Assembly: GCF_016859285.1 (NCBI RefSeq)
Contig: NC_053418.1
Span: forward strand, 9,079,501-9,143,500
DNA length: 64,000 nt
Reading direction: 5' to 3'
DNA from: Xiphias gladius
Taxonomy: Eukaryota; Chordata; Actinopteri; Istiophoriformes; Xiphiidae
How positions within the stretch are numbered: the stretch's first letter is position 1; every line of letters starts with the position of its first letter. The notes under the pieces are model-generated. The model was not told where the DNA came from and did no database searches. It was given only the letters and a program-made list of their open reading frames with translations. A program made the position numbers and the translations under genes. This document shows, piece after piece, positions 37,870 to 61,332 of this stretch.

Positions 37870-38573
37870 GTCAGCAGGTGTAATTGTGGAGGACACCTTG
37901 CACAACTTGAATTGTCTTAGGCTTATATGAGGCTTACAGTCACCTCAGTTCTCTAATTCCTGTATCAAATGCAACAACATTCATGGAAATAATGCGTTTA
38001 ATTTTTTTTACCACTATCACACCTCTGTATAAAACATAAAAGAAAACTGAAAATACATTTTTTTTTTTAATTGATCCAATTTGTCCAGAATTTTTTTGAA
38101 CATTGTTTTTAAGAGTAAATCCATAATCAGATCATATAAGGCAGAAGAAACAATAATACACAGCTCTGTACGGGTTGAAACTTTACAGCTGAGCTTTGCT
38201 ATATTAATGCATCACTAATATAAATCATCATGGATGAGTATCTACAATATCAAAAACAACACCTTTGCCACAGTTGAACACATTTCATACAGTGCTATTC
38301 TGGTTGATGCAAACAAAAGCTGGGCATAAATAGTCTTGGTACATTCCAGTGCAGCATACATTTTTAATTTAACCCCTATCAAAATGTTGCACAGCCAATT
38401 CTTCATTACGTAGATGGATTACATGGAATCTTGAAAATGTATCCACTGCATAATTGACCCAATGTTGCCCTTTCCTTACAGATAAAAAACAAACAATTAA
38501 TATTAAACTCAGTTACAGTAAGTGTGTGAGTGCAGTCAGCCTCTTTGCTTCAGTTTACACAAGCTTTGGAGAC
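37870..38573. other. Spacer between convergent mrpl40 and C22orf39-like gene
   Basis: AT-rich DNA with A/T runs and no recognisable gene. Part may be 3' UTR of either transcript. Confidence 0.55.
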
Positions 38574-38579
38574 TTTATT
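38574..38579 (-). terminator. Candidate polyadenylation signal of the C22orf39-like gene
   Basis: AATAAA on the minus strand about 280 bases past the stop codon. Confidence 0.4.
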
Positions 38580-38858
38580 ATTTATGACTGCCAAAAAACA
38601 ACACTGCCTTTGCAGAGATCATATTATAATTCACTGGTTGAATAGTTGTCATCCTCATCACTGACCACTAGATGCTCCCACCATCTGTTTTCATATAGTG
38701 GCTCTGAACACAACCTGAGTTGGCATGATGACCAGTCTCTCCAGCATGTATCTCTTAAGGATTTTATGTCCATGAAGTGAAATACTGTATATTGCGAAAG
38801 TTGATTTCACTTTGATTTGGCCGCCATGGAACAGATACAGCAGGTTAATAGTGGCAGT

Positions 38859-40820
38859 TCAGGAGTCCTGAGGCTTCTCCTGGTTGAGAGGCATGTGCCA
38901 GTCTCTGGGTGGGTCCTTTCTCAGTTTCCACACTGGGGTGAACTTTCTCTGCTCTGCCACTCTGTCTCTTTCACTCCTCTGCAACGCTTCCTGCAATATA
39001 TAAATGTTATTGAAAAAAATTTGAATTTTCCATAAGACTTGGCTTGTACAAGGCATGAGAAACAAATTTTAAAATATCCACACTTATCTTCAAAGTGTTC
39101 ATCTAATTATTGCAAGACAACCTTTTACTTCCGCTGACATTACAATAAATTCCGAACGCAAAAAAATGTAGAACAAAGCAAGAGAGTGTCTATTTGACAC
39201 TTGTAAGTGTATATGAACAGTTTTTTTAATTGGTCTGTCAGTCAGAATAGGTCATGAAAAACAAGCTTAGGTACAATTAATGCCCAGGCCCTTTTGAGTA
39301 GTATCAGAATAGAAAATGCTATCCCCAAAAGCTCAAATAACTGTAATCAAACTGTAATCAAAACTGATACCATGTTTGAAAATTAACATTTTAAACACAG
39401 TTGACCACTTGAGATATAAAAATGGACTGATATACAGAAGCAGATGGAATAGATAGTTATATTTTCTTCAATTTAAATTAAAGATGTCATGGCATTTTTA
39501 AAACCAGTTTTAAGTTAAAAACACCAATATACTTAAAGAGATAAGAAAATAAAACCGACTACAGATTTATAACTGGGTTACTTTCTCACTGGCAAACATA
39601 ACACAAGATAAGCACTTGCACAGTACCTTTGCCTCAGTGCCTCTGTGTTTTTCCCACTCTCTGCAGTTATGGTAGTCCTCTTTCCACTGCTGGCAGGATG
39701 GGGAGGTACCGTAAGTGTAGTAGTGGTGGAAATTATTCCACAAGCTTTTGCAGTGTCTGAATTCACTCCAATAGTCATCACATACCCGGGGAGGCTGTGC
39801 GAATGGACAGAGGCAGGAATCATCACCAATCTAACTTGTACAAGATATTTTTTAAGCCCATGCTGTTGTGTTTCTGGTGAACGGCTGCATCATTTTCACT
39901 TCCCTGGTTATATCTTCCATAATCCACAGGACATAGAATGACACTTAAAGGATATATTAAACAACAACTTGGAGTGTGTTTAACATGTGTGCCTGGCCAT
40001 GGTTTTTGCTTCAGTGAGGTTGATATTCCAGCCTGATTCAAAACTTTTTTTGATTTGCTAATAATTGGTGATAAAGAGAGAGAGATTATTAAATAAAACT
40101 ATGATTGGATAATAACTTTGTGAAGACGTTGAAAAAAGGCCATTCTGAATCATTGCGAAAATAAGCAAGATTAAATAATTTCATACCAATGACAAAAATG
40201 TTTTAAATTATTTCACAATTTATAGAATATATTTTGTATATTATTCATGGTTATGTATTTCATGAATTATGTAATACTTAATGTTTACAGAAATACTTGT
40301 ATTAACTTAATGAATCGTCCACTATATGGACGGCCTCTAAAACACTTTGAGTAAAAATGTTTTGGTTTTTTTTATGCAAAAGCAAAACTGTGTACTTACT
40401 TTAGTGAAAAAGTAAGCCAACAGATATCCAACAGCGCCTCTCTGAGGTCGCTATGGTTTGTGCTCAGTGTCTGGTCTAGCGTTACAATTATCTATCTTTA
40501 CATTTTGTTTTTAAATTTGACAAGCATAATTGAATTTCAAAGCAATTCATAAATCAGGTTAATAACTGAGGGTTTCTGTTGAAACCACCTGGTTTATCGG
40601 ACACAGCTTATTGGTAGCTAGCTAAGGTTACTTTGGCAATTTAGCAACGATAGCTAATAACCTTGCTAACTGTTTAGATTTAGCATTCTTCATTCTTTAC
40701 CAGAACTATCAAGAACTGGACAAGAAAAACGAAACCAGGACATTTTGCCAAGAAAATAAGTTATAATATAGTTAGTTATTGATAAATTACCCTCCACGCT
40801 ATTTCTCCAGACTGGTCCAT
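38859..40820 (-). CDS. c22orf39: C22orf39/PANTS-like twin CX9C protein, 109 aa
   Basis: Three short coding exons in transcript order: 40791-40820, 39627-39794, 38859-38990. All joins keep frame (10, 56 and 43 codons). The protein opens MDQSGEIAWRPPRVCDDYW and ends PPRDWHMPLNQEKPQDS; both ends match human C22orf39, known as a synaptic plasticity regulator (PANTS) of the UPF0545 family. Two CX9C pairs are visible, CDDYWSEFRHC and CQQWKEDYHNC, separated by an aromatic HHYYTYG stretch. This spacing is that of CHCH-type proteins, many of which fold by disulphide exchange in the mitochondrial intermembrane space; location here is inference. The gene lies between mrpl40 and ufd1, as in human 22q11.2. 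Confidence 0.88.
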
Positions 40821-40899
40821 TACTGACGTTAGCTGCACTAGCTCGACCAGGAACGATACTTCCGGCTCGATTTCTTTTCACAACAAAAGCGTTACCACA

Positions 40900-41675
40900 C
40901 AGTTCAACGACACTTATTTTGAAACTTACTTAAAGCTATGGAGCAACTTTGAACAGAAAACATCAAAATGAAACAAAAACACTAACTAAAGACCTCATAA
41001 CTAGCTACCATAATTGTGACCGACTTATTTGAAGTTACTCTGCAATTAATTGAAGTAAAGTACCTGGTTTTTACAAATATGGACATTTCTTGACTTTTAC
41101 ATCTTTGTGATTTTTCTGTCATCTGTTGGTGTTATAAAGTACTTATGATTTACTTATTACTTTTATCCATGTTATTATGCTTTGTCTAATTAGGGCTGGA
41201 CAATAAACCACTACTCATGTACTTATTCCTAAATAAATGTGTCTAACTCAAGCCAAGAAAAATGCCTCTGATACAGAAACATCTTATTATATTCCAGTCT
41301 CGGTTGGTAGTTCATTTCCATACTTAAACGTAATAAAAATAATTATAAACTACAATTAAGTAACTTCAAAACACATTCCTTTATTTGTCTATAAATAAAC
41401 CAGGAAAAATAGGGAAAACTCAAATTACTCCTGTAACTAAGAAAAAAACCCTTGAACATAAAATTCAATATAATTAAAAATAGAAGTTTAGAGCTATTAT
41501 TGCTCCCATTTTTTCATAAAAATGGAACTCTGTATAGCTGTATATTTAAAAGTGAACTGTAAAAATGCAACAATTATGGAAAAAGGGGGGAATTCTCTAA
41601 GTCAAAGTTATTTAAATCTGATATTGCAACAATACTTCACAAGTTGTTCTTCTTGTTGGTGGTATGGTGAAATAA
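40900..41675. other. Spacer between the C22orf39-like gene and ufd1
   Basis: Very AT-rich DNA with no gene seen. It likely includes the ufd1 3' UTR at its right end; an AATAAA on the minus strand lies at 41676-41681. Confidence 0.5.
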
Positions 41676-41951
41676 TTTATTCTGCCTGGCTCAAATCAGT
41701 CAGCCAGAACTTTTGAATACCAAATTAAAACTGACAGCATTTTATGCAGCTCATCTTCTGCTGAGCAAATACTACCATCAGAGTTTTAATTACATACTAT
41801 AATCCCAACTCAACAGCAATACTCCCATTTCAAAAGGGACAGAGGCAAAATCCCAGTGTATCTGAAGGTCAGTTTTTTTACTTTGCTGTTGAAGGTGACA
41901 ATAGATATGGTGGAATTGTGGACATAAGCCAGCCTCTCCACTTAGAGTTCT

Positions 41952-44900
41952 TCAAGGCTTTCTGCCCTTCTTGCGTAGTGACTGTCCTTGTCCAGAGAAG
42001 GCGATGAATCTGTTCATGGCATCATCCTGAGAGGATTAAGAGAGATTTAAAAGTAGTTGTAATTGGAAAGTTGACTGATTTGAAACTTATTTAGAGAATT
42101 CAATATTAATATTTCAATCAAACAATAAAATTATTATGTTGAAGTGCGATAGAAAGGGATTGTACAGAACTACGGATTATGAAGAACTGCACTGACATTC
42201 ACTGAAATACTACAAATACAGCCTAGTCAAATAATTAAACATCAGATAAAAATCATTCATATCTCTTACATCTTCTACAATTTTCTTGGGCTGAGGCCTC
42301 GAGTTTCTGATGAAGGTGATCCTGCCAACTTTGAAGTCGTAGTTGGGAATACCTCTGTGTGATGAAAGAAGAGAGTTTAAGATTAGGAATTTACACTCAA
42401 GACGAAACACTGGTAGTATGGTTCAATGTTCAGTGATGTGTAGTAAAGTAAAGATTGAACAGGTGCCACTAAGGGCCTCCACACACAGTGTGGACTCTGA
42501 CCATCTCGTGAATTAACATGTCACATTGTGCAATGGTAAAAGGATAACATTTTGGTACATCTTACAAGCCAAGATGAGTATATGGTTGCATTTTGCAATT
42601 GGTTGAATGGATACACTATGAATTATATCTGGTAAAAGCAAGCTGACCATGTCATGTGACACCAAAATAAGATGACTTGGTGAAACAAGTGAGCAACAAG
42701 CAGCAGAGATTTTAATGCCTGGAGAAACACAAAGACGGAAAATTAGAGGAGTGAGGATCCGGTCTTAGTTTGGCAGTTCTCCATTGTTAAGAGTGTTAGA
42801 CTTAGTATTTCCGGTTGTTTTTCAAGGATCTCACAAACATCGTATCATTTTGTCATTCCCTGCCATGCTCGACAGCACAATAGTTGTTACTCGCATGGCA
42901 TCACAGCAGTCTTTTGTACACCACTCTGTATCACCAGCAACAAAAGCAAGAAAATGATACAAATTGCTTAAACTGACTGCCAGGACTTTGTTAGTGTCTA
43001 CAACACTAACAACACTGTGCATCCGCTGACAATCTGCCGTGCCCCACCCCGTCACATTATGTCTCAATTCAGCTCACCAACCTACCTACAACCAACCTGT
43101 GGATGTTTTACTCCTATCTGTGATCTGTCTACTGTCTGGTGTCTAATAAAGGCATAAAAAGCTAAAAAATCCTAGCGTGAGGAGGGACATTATTATGTCG
43201 CAGAGTTCTCATGTTGAATAATTAATCCATTGTGTTACAATATATAAATTGTTAGGCCACTTCATGTCTACATGTATAAAATCTTTTCACCTTTTAATAT
43301 CACTTGGGGCAAGAGGAGCAGGGCTGGGCTCAATCCCTTTTGTTTTACCATCCAATCGATTGCCAGAACCGGTGAAAGCCTGAGGATTGGAAGGAGATTG
43401 GCATTAGCTCCAATTATCAATAGTTATAAGGACATTTATTTGTCTCTAACCCACAGCAACATTTACTCACTCTGAATCCTGTGTCCATGTCAGCATAACT
43501 GTTGGGATCTCCTTCTTCCTCCTGTAAAGAAGTGAGTTTTATTTAATTGTTCAGAGCACAAACTGTAAAGGTACCTTTAGGGTTTGGTCCTTACTGTTGG
43601 TTCTTCCTGGTGCTGAGGGCGTCGTTCAGGCTCTTTGTAACCCAAAGGGGCATCGAAATCCACCTGAGAAACAGAGTACCAACACAGAATTAAACATAAT
43701 GAATTAAACAGAAACAGAATCATTTGCTGTTGTCAGCGCTAAAATAGAGGGTCTTACGTTCATATCGCACTCGATGATGGATACCGCTTTATCTGGCTTG
43801 GTCTCCATTACTCGCAGCTCATATATCTGAAACAAACCCACAGATTCCATTAGTATTGGTGTTCAGTAAAAAGACATGCAGAGAAAAACATATTGACATT
43901 ACTTCAACGCTAATTTGAATAAACTGATTTACCTTTTCATTGTAGTTGATAGCTATGACGTCACCAGTTGTCAAGCAGGCAAAGTTTCTCAAAGCATTCT
44001 CCAGCCTGTAATGAAGTGACAACTTAGTTAAACAAAAAATGTGAAAAAAGGGTGAATTTATTTTCCTTAACTGACATTTCTTACACTGCCTTTGGGTTTG
44101 TAATGTCGAGAAAGTCAGGACTCTGAGGCTGGAACTTGGAATAAGTGGCCACCATAAGGTTAACACTTTCCACTTGGACCAGACCACCTTCCTCCAGCAG
44201 GAGATTCTGCATCATCTGCAGCAAACAAAATAAAGCAAATAGCAGTGCTGCCTTACAAAGTAAAAGCAAGTAATCAACAGAGAATATTTCAGACACGATA
44301 AGAAAAGTGTAGTTAGATTACATCTCTGCTCTCTGTGTCAATCAAAATCCTAAAGATCATCCATCAATTTCTAAAGTTACTTTCAATCTAAAAATTTTTT
44401 TAAACCACATTTTCCTTTTACTGATATAGATTTTTAAGCTGGTACCTTTACTTGTATTTGCATAAAATAACAATACTGTATAACCATCCTTCTTCTACTT
44501 TAAAAGAATACTTATACTCCACCACTGGTGATGCCAGACAGTTCAATCTCTGACACCGACATTAAAGTTGTTATTGCTTCTCACCCAGTGTGGCAGATAA
44601 CAGATTCCCTCATCTGCCACAAACTCGAGAACACCACAGTGTGTCATTCTGTCTGAGTTCTTGTTGGTCAGCTTGAACAACATTGGATAGGTGATGTTCA
44701 GCCTGCCTGTACAGGGGAAAGGTGGAGAAAGATAAGAAACATGGAACGTGAATGCATAGAGGGCTTTTCAAATGAAGAGATGCTCGATTCAACTTGCACT
44801 TACTGAGCTGGTCGAGAGCTGAAGGTGGCATTATTACTGGAAAGAAAACAAATAATTATTAGAGACATAAAAAGCAAAGTTCTCGAAAATATCTTTACTG

Positions 44901-46999
44901 CTAATAAAAATTTTGAGCAACAAATATAAGAAACAAAAGGTGCAAGTACGAAAAGGAATTTTGAAAATTATGTCTTTGTACTATATCGAGAATGATTTAA
45001 GTAGAAATATATGAGAACTAGATCATATTTGACCTGTGATACTACACACTGAGCAGCCAGAACAAGGCAAATATCATCTCATGAAAAGAAAAAAAGCAAA
45101 TTATTACCACTTTAAAAGGTCTTACAAAGGCTACTGTCTTACAAGGAAACTGCTACAGTAGAAAAAAAACTTATTGCATCTTTTAGCACAGTTTTAGCAA
45201 AGGCACCTACACATTGGAAAGAACCTGAATCAAAAAAAACATCTGTTAGACCTTAACTGACAACAAAATAAGACAGGTTCATGAGGGTCTAAGGCTTGCT
45301 GTGCCAGACATTAAGGCGCAACTGAATATGAGTCAACAGCAGAGAAGAGACTCCTAGTTTCAGTAGACTTTACAATGAGACTACACTTTCCTCTCAGTTT
45401 CTTTCCAGAAAGTATAAAAACAGCTTTCTGGGTGGCAATGGTGGAATCTAACCAAGTACATTTACTCAAGTACTGCATACGCGTAAAAATTTGAGGTGCT
45501 TGTACTTGAGTACTTTCTTTTAATGCGAATTTATGATTTTACTCCACAACATTTCAGAGGGAACTATTGTACTTTCTACTCCATTAAATCTAACTGACAT
45601 ATTTACCTACTAATTAACTTACTAGGAAGATTTATACATACAAAATATATAAAGACTTTATAAAATATGATGTTTTGTTACAGATTAATCTATCCAACAC
45701 TATAAACAAGTAGAGTAGAAACAATTACTCAATCTATAAAACTGACTTAATTGCTAACTGTTTTGATAATTGTTTAAGTCGTCAAACATTTTATGGTTCC
45801 AACTTCTCAAATGTGAGGATTTGCTGCTTCTCCTTTATTTTATTTTTTTCATTTTATTTGTAATCATTTTGAGGTTTGTACAATTAGTTGGAAAAAAAGT
45901 TGTGAAAGTGTTTCATTGAGCTCTGGATAACTGTGGCATTTCTCACTATATTCTGATTATTTACAAACTAATCAATCCATCAAGAAAATGATCAGCAAAT
46001 TAATCCGTAATAAAAATAATCCTTACTAAAAATGCTACTTACCCATCAATGCATGAATAATAATAATCTAAGGATATATATCTAGATCTAGATATATATA
46101 TGGATATAGATAGATAGATATATATATGTATAATAATAAGTATAATAATCAAAGGGGCCTTTTTTCTGCATTGAGTACTTTAACCTTTAATACTTTAGAC
46201 ACATTTTCTTCATTATACATCTTTAAGATTTTAAATGCAGCAAATCTACTTGAAATTGAGTATTTTTAAGTATGGTATTAGTAGTTTTACTTAAGTAAAG
46301 GATCTGAATACTTTCTCCATCGCTGTTGGGTGCGATGCTCAATGTGGGAGACAGCATCAAACAAGGGTCATGAGTGGGAAAGGGTATTGTGGATTGAATA
46401 ACTGTGACATTTTAAGCTCAAGAAGTCATTTTATTTAGCTCTTACGTTAAGTCAAATCCAATAAAATAAAAGTTACTAATACTTCTCTGACTGCTTACCA
46501 TTTCTTAGGTATATTTAATGCTTTCAAAGGACTTAAAGTACATTTCTTAGGGGTTGACCCGAACATGTTAGATTGCAGTTTGTTCAGAAACATTAAACTG
46601 ACTGAGTGGATGAATATATATTTGCATTTCTTTCAATAACACTCACTTTTGCCTCCTTTCTCCACGTCGGAGCGGTCGTTTGGTCCTGCCAGCATGGACA
46701 CCGAATAGCAGCGGTACTGAGTGGAGAAGCGGTTCTGAAACCCCCGGGACATCGGGTGGTCGAATACCTGGAAGGAAAACTGTGGAACAAACCGAATCCC
46801 ATTAATAAAACGCACACAGGTCCGATATTTTCCCGTGAGTTGACAGGACTTTAATCTCATGATGACAGGGCATCTTTCTGCTGCTGTCGTCGTGTTGTTG
46901 TTGTTGTTAGCCGCTCGCCAGCTAAACTGCACCGAATACGACTTGTTTTGATACGAATTCGTCTTCAGGGGTGAACAAAAGCAGAGTGCTACTCACCAT
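41952..46999 (-). CDS. ufd1: Ubiquitin recognition factor UFD1, 310 aa
   Basis: Partner of NPL4 and the AAA ATPase p97/VCP; the complex unfolds polyubiquitinated proteins for ER-associated degradation and chromatin extraction. Twelve coding exons in transcript order: 46997-46999, 46647-46779, 44804-44836, 44585-44706, 44085-44215, 43933-44005, 43758-43826, 43595-43663, 43471-43521, 43291-43379, 42270-42354, 41952-42026. The first coding exon contributes just the ATG. The double-psi barrel region matches throughout ([63 protein letters not shown]). Two p97-binding SHP-like boxes are visible, [13 protein letters not shown] and [11 protein letters not shown]. The end RKKGRKP equals human. Length is 310 against the 307 I recall for human. 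Confidence 0.97.
44400..44528. repeat. Right-end fragment of the hAT-like family
   Basis: TCTACTTTAAAAGAATACTT followed by ATACTCCACCACTG resembles the right terminus of the element at 45436-46325. No left end is visible nearby. Confidence 0.5.
45700..46035. repeat. Nested teleost repeat, reverse orientation
   Basis: GATAATTGTTTAAGTCGTCA, GGTTCCAACTTCTCAAATGT and GAGGATTTGCTGCTTCTCCT match, in reverse orientation, the repeat seen at 35235-35640. It interrupts the hAT-like element. Confidence 0.65.
46081..46130. repeat. TA/GATA-rich microsatellite
   Basis: Mixed TATC, GATA and TA units inside the hAT-like element at 45436-46325. Confidence 0.8.
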
Positions 47000-47099
47000 G
47001 TCGACAGGTTAGGTCTTTGGTTGTCAACCGACTCAAACTGAATGTCTGTTTCAGTTTTCTTATTTAAATCCGTCACAAAGGTGCTGTGAATCTCCACTG

Positions 47100-48420
47100 T
47101 TGTCTTCCGCTTCTCCCGGAAGTGTACGAGGCAACGGGAGGAAATGGAGACACGGCTGACGCTAGCCAATCACAGCAGCCCTTTGAAATAGTAATTTTCT
47201 CATTTTTAATAAAAATGTTCTCCAAGATGTTTGGAACAACCTGTCTTGAAAAACTCTACAAAAATGTAACCAGGAAAATTTGTGCTGTTTTAAAGGCCCA
47301 GAGTGGTAACACCACACATTGGTTTGTTTTGTTTCTCTTTACTGCATTTTGTATGAAGTTAATTGATAAATAAAAACTATTCACGGTATTATTTTTGAAA
47401 GCATCCTAACTTTACTTATAGTGTCATTATCTTTTGCAAAGTACTATATATATATCTATCTCTATATCTATAGATATATCTATATTTCTCTCTCTATCTA
47501 TAAAGTGTGTGTGTGTACATACACTCATGCACACACAATGTAAAAATAGTCAAAAATAGGCAGGCAATCTTTCTCTTGGAGGACAGAAGATGAGATATTT
47601 TGACTTTTAGTCCCTTGCATGAATCAAGCTCTGCCCAATACCATTTGACATCTCACCACAAGGTCCAAGGTTAGTAGTTATCTTTGGAACTTACAGCTGT
47701 TTCCAAGGTCAGGAATTAACTTTCAATCAAACATGGATGTAGAATCTTTAAAGTGTTCAGAAAACCAGCCAAAAACCATCTGTAGAGGAAGATCATGTGA
47801 AACAACCAAAAGCCTACATGATGGACCTCGTGGTGACTTTGTTTTGTCAGCTGCTGTTTCTAAGTCAAGAATTTAACTTTCAATCGCAACCAAAACCATC
47901 TCCTGGTAAATGTCAAGGTATTTGTAACACAGGCTTTCAGTTAAACAATTTACGTCTACAAGCAGAGGTAACCCTTCCGAGATCATGAGGATTGTGTTTT
48001 CAGAGTAGACAAAGCTCCCCCAAAAGCCACAGAAGACATTTTACAACTGTTTTCACTGGTTGAGTAGTGCTCTCCACGAGTAATACATTGACCTTTTGTG
48101 TGTAAAATTGGTGCAGCTGCCCTTTAATATTTTTCAACCAGAGCTCACGGAAAGTACATCACACAGCAGCTGTACTGAGCCACACAGTTTTAATAAGTCT
48201 TATGAAGACTAAATCAGACACATATAACTGACAGCAGCACACTGATAAGTTAAAAGTCATCACAGAGCTCTAGTTGAAATACTGTCTTCTTGACAAAACT
48301 GTACAAATCATAGATACAGTGTGTAAAATACAAAATGGTGAAAAGGCAATGTTGCACTTTGAGAGAACATTTTAAAGAATTAGAGTCTGAAGAAGCCCTT
48401 CTACAGTGAAGAAGGGGGTT
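47100..48420. other. ufd1-dhx37 spacer with simple repeat and internal duplication
   Basis: The left end is ufd1 promoter/5' UTR. A TATC/TA simple repeat occupies 47445-47510. Two related passages, CTGTTTCCAAGGTCAGGAAT near 47697 and CTGTTTCTAAGTCAAGAATT near 47852, are each followed by AACTTTCAATC, so part of a repeated element seems duplicated here. The right end probably includes dhx37 3' UTR. No gene is seen. Confidence 0.5.
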
Positions 48421-48495
48421 CTGGCCATCTGCAGGTCAATGTCAGTCTCTGATCAAAAGTCCATAATATGATTTCTGCTTTTCAAATGCAAGCCT

Positions 48496-59852
<11,357 letters not shown>

Positions 59853-60069
59853 TTTAAATTGACGTCTAGAAATTAATAAATAAAACAACCACGTACGTGA
59901 CAACTTGTAATGTTAAGCATCACGAAAAAAACTGACACCTTGCCAGACAAACAACGAGCTAACTAGCTAACTTTACCTTAACCATTGTGGTGTTTAACGT
60001 AATTTACACAACCGAATAAATCGTAATGAATATCATAAAATACAAACCTTTTTATTTTACCAGGTCAAA

Positions 60070-61110
60070 CAACAACATTTGAGATCTAAACACTCCAAGT
60101 TTGAAATTTCAGCCCTGCACATACATCACGTGTAAACATACACGAGTCCATCAGTCAATACTGTCCGCAGCTCAAACCTTGTGTTCGAAGAAAGGTTCCG
60201 CAACAAAAACACATGAGAAAAAAATAACCCTCACACTTACCAACGGGTGTTTGGTGTTTTATATACACTGCATTGTCTGTTAATCCTAATTTATGGACAA
60301 ATGTGTTTTGTACGCTGTGGACCTGCTGAAAATATCTGTCAATTAATATTTCCATCAAAAATAAATTTGAGAAAAAAGTGCTTTTCCATTAAATGTCTTT
60401 ATTGATCTAGTCCATAATGCAATGAAATCGATTAAGAAAGTTTATTAACAAAGAAATATACATTATTACCATGCACTTTGAGTAAATTTTAATGAAACCT
60501 TTCACATTTGTTTTGTGTTTAAAAGATCAGAATGCAGTTCCAAAATAAATATCTAAAATTGTACGTGGGACTAACATAAACATTGTACAATCAAAATAAT
60601 TTGTGATTTTTTTTCTGATCAAGAAATTGCACGATATATGAATAGAAAATGGAAAATTACTACATCTGAACTCAACTTTGAAATATAACGCCATGAGAAA
60701 AACATACAAAATTTCCAGATATCACAATATAATAAAGTACTTCAGACATAACCAATTCTCATTCTCTCTTCAGTTAAGATTGTTTTTATTTGCATACATC
60801 CACAAATAAAGCATCTCAAAGTGCTAATTAGGGGTACAGAAAAAAATGGAGTCCAAAGTTTTTAACAGATACATCCATTATTATTTATCAGTTTTTCAAC
60901 CACATAAGCCTTTGAAGAAAGAAAGCGGAAAATTGACATTTCAGCCACATGGGTTTTGGTCAAGGTAGAAAGGGTCTATCTTGCTTCTTCCGGTGATCAT
61001 CATGTGGCATGAACATGTGGTATCACATATTTGACATGTTAATAAAAATAAATGAATTGGGAGTGAGTACAAGTGTGTAGCTTTTATTGACCGTATGTAG
61101 ATTTACTACG
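60070..61110. other. Spacer between dhx37 and gp1bb, left part
   Basis: dhx37 5' UTR and promoter probably end by about 60060. The rest is AT-rich with no gene seen. Confidence 0.55.
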
Positions 61111-61111
61111 T

Positions 61112-61332
61112 TGCTCTATCTTGTATACATGACATCTATTGCATGTCTAAGAAAAGAGGGATCTTCCCCTTTCTCCCTTGTAGAGGATTTTTTTTTTTTT
61201 TTGGGGGGGGGGGGTATTTCATTATCTGATTCTAAAATCTAAGAACAGAGGGTGATGTACAGATTGTAAAAGCCCCCTGAGGCAAATTTGTGACTTGTGA
61301 TATTGGGCTATATAAATAAAATTGAACTGACG
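61112..61332 (+). mobile_element. LINE/SINE 3' tail repeat
   Basis: Phrases in order: ATACATGACATCTATTGCAT, TTCTCCCTTGTAGAGG, a T15-G12 run (61188-61214), ATTGTAAAAGCCCCCTGAGG, CAAATTTGTGACTTGTGATA, then TTGGGCTATATAAATAAAAT and TGAACTGA. This ending is, from memory, that of an abundant fish retroposon tail (L2-type LINE or a SINE using it). No reverse transcriptase frame is present. Confidence 0.65.

Larger units (their letters stand above)
45436..46325. mobile_element. hAT-like non-autonomous element with nested repeat
   Basis: Left end CAATGGTGGAATCTAACCAA, then GTACATTTACTCAAGTACTG. Right end reverse-complemented: CAGCGATGGAGAAAGTATTC, then CCTTTACTTAAGTAAAACTA. The termini are imperfect inverted repeats. 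The flanking octamers CTGGGTGG and TTGGGTGC share six central bases, consistent with a decayed 8-bp target duplication as made by hAT transposons. No transposase frame remains. A second repeat occupies 45700-46035 inside it. Located in ufd1 intron 2. Confidence 0.75.

Noticed and set aside
42831-43067. 78-aa minus frame in ufd1 intron ([14 protein letters not shown]...)
   Set aside because: No recognisable family, no splice or promoter context, and it lies inside an intron on the same strand. A remnant of an old element is possible but cannot be shown.
44701-44702. Acceptor of ufd1 exon 4 placed at AGGCAG before GCTGAAC
   Set aside because: That choice breaks the frame. The AG four bases upstream (TACAG before GCAGGCTG) restores S-R-L-N-I as in human UFD1, so the exon ends at 44706.
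47445-47510. Possible regulatory palindrome in TATC/TA-rich DNA
   Set aside because: It is simple-sequence repeat; the self-complementarity follows from its composition.
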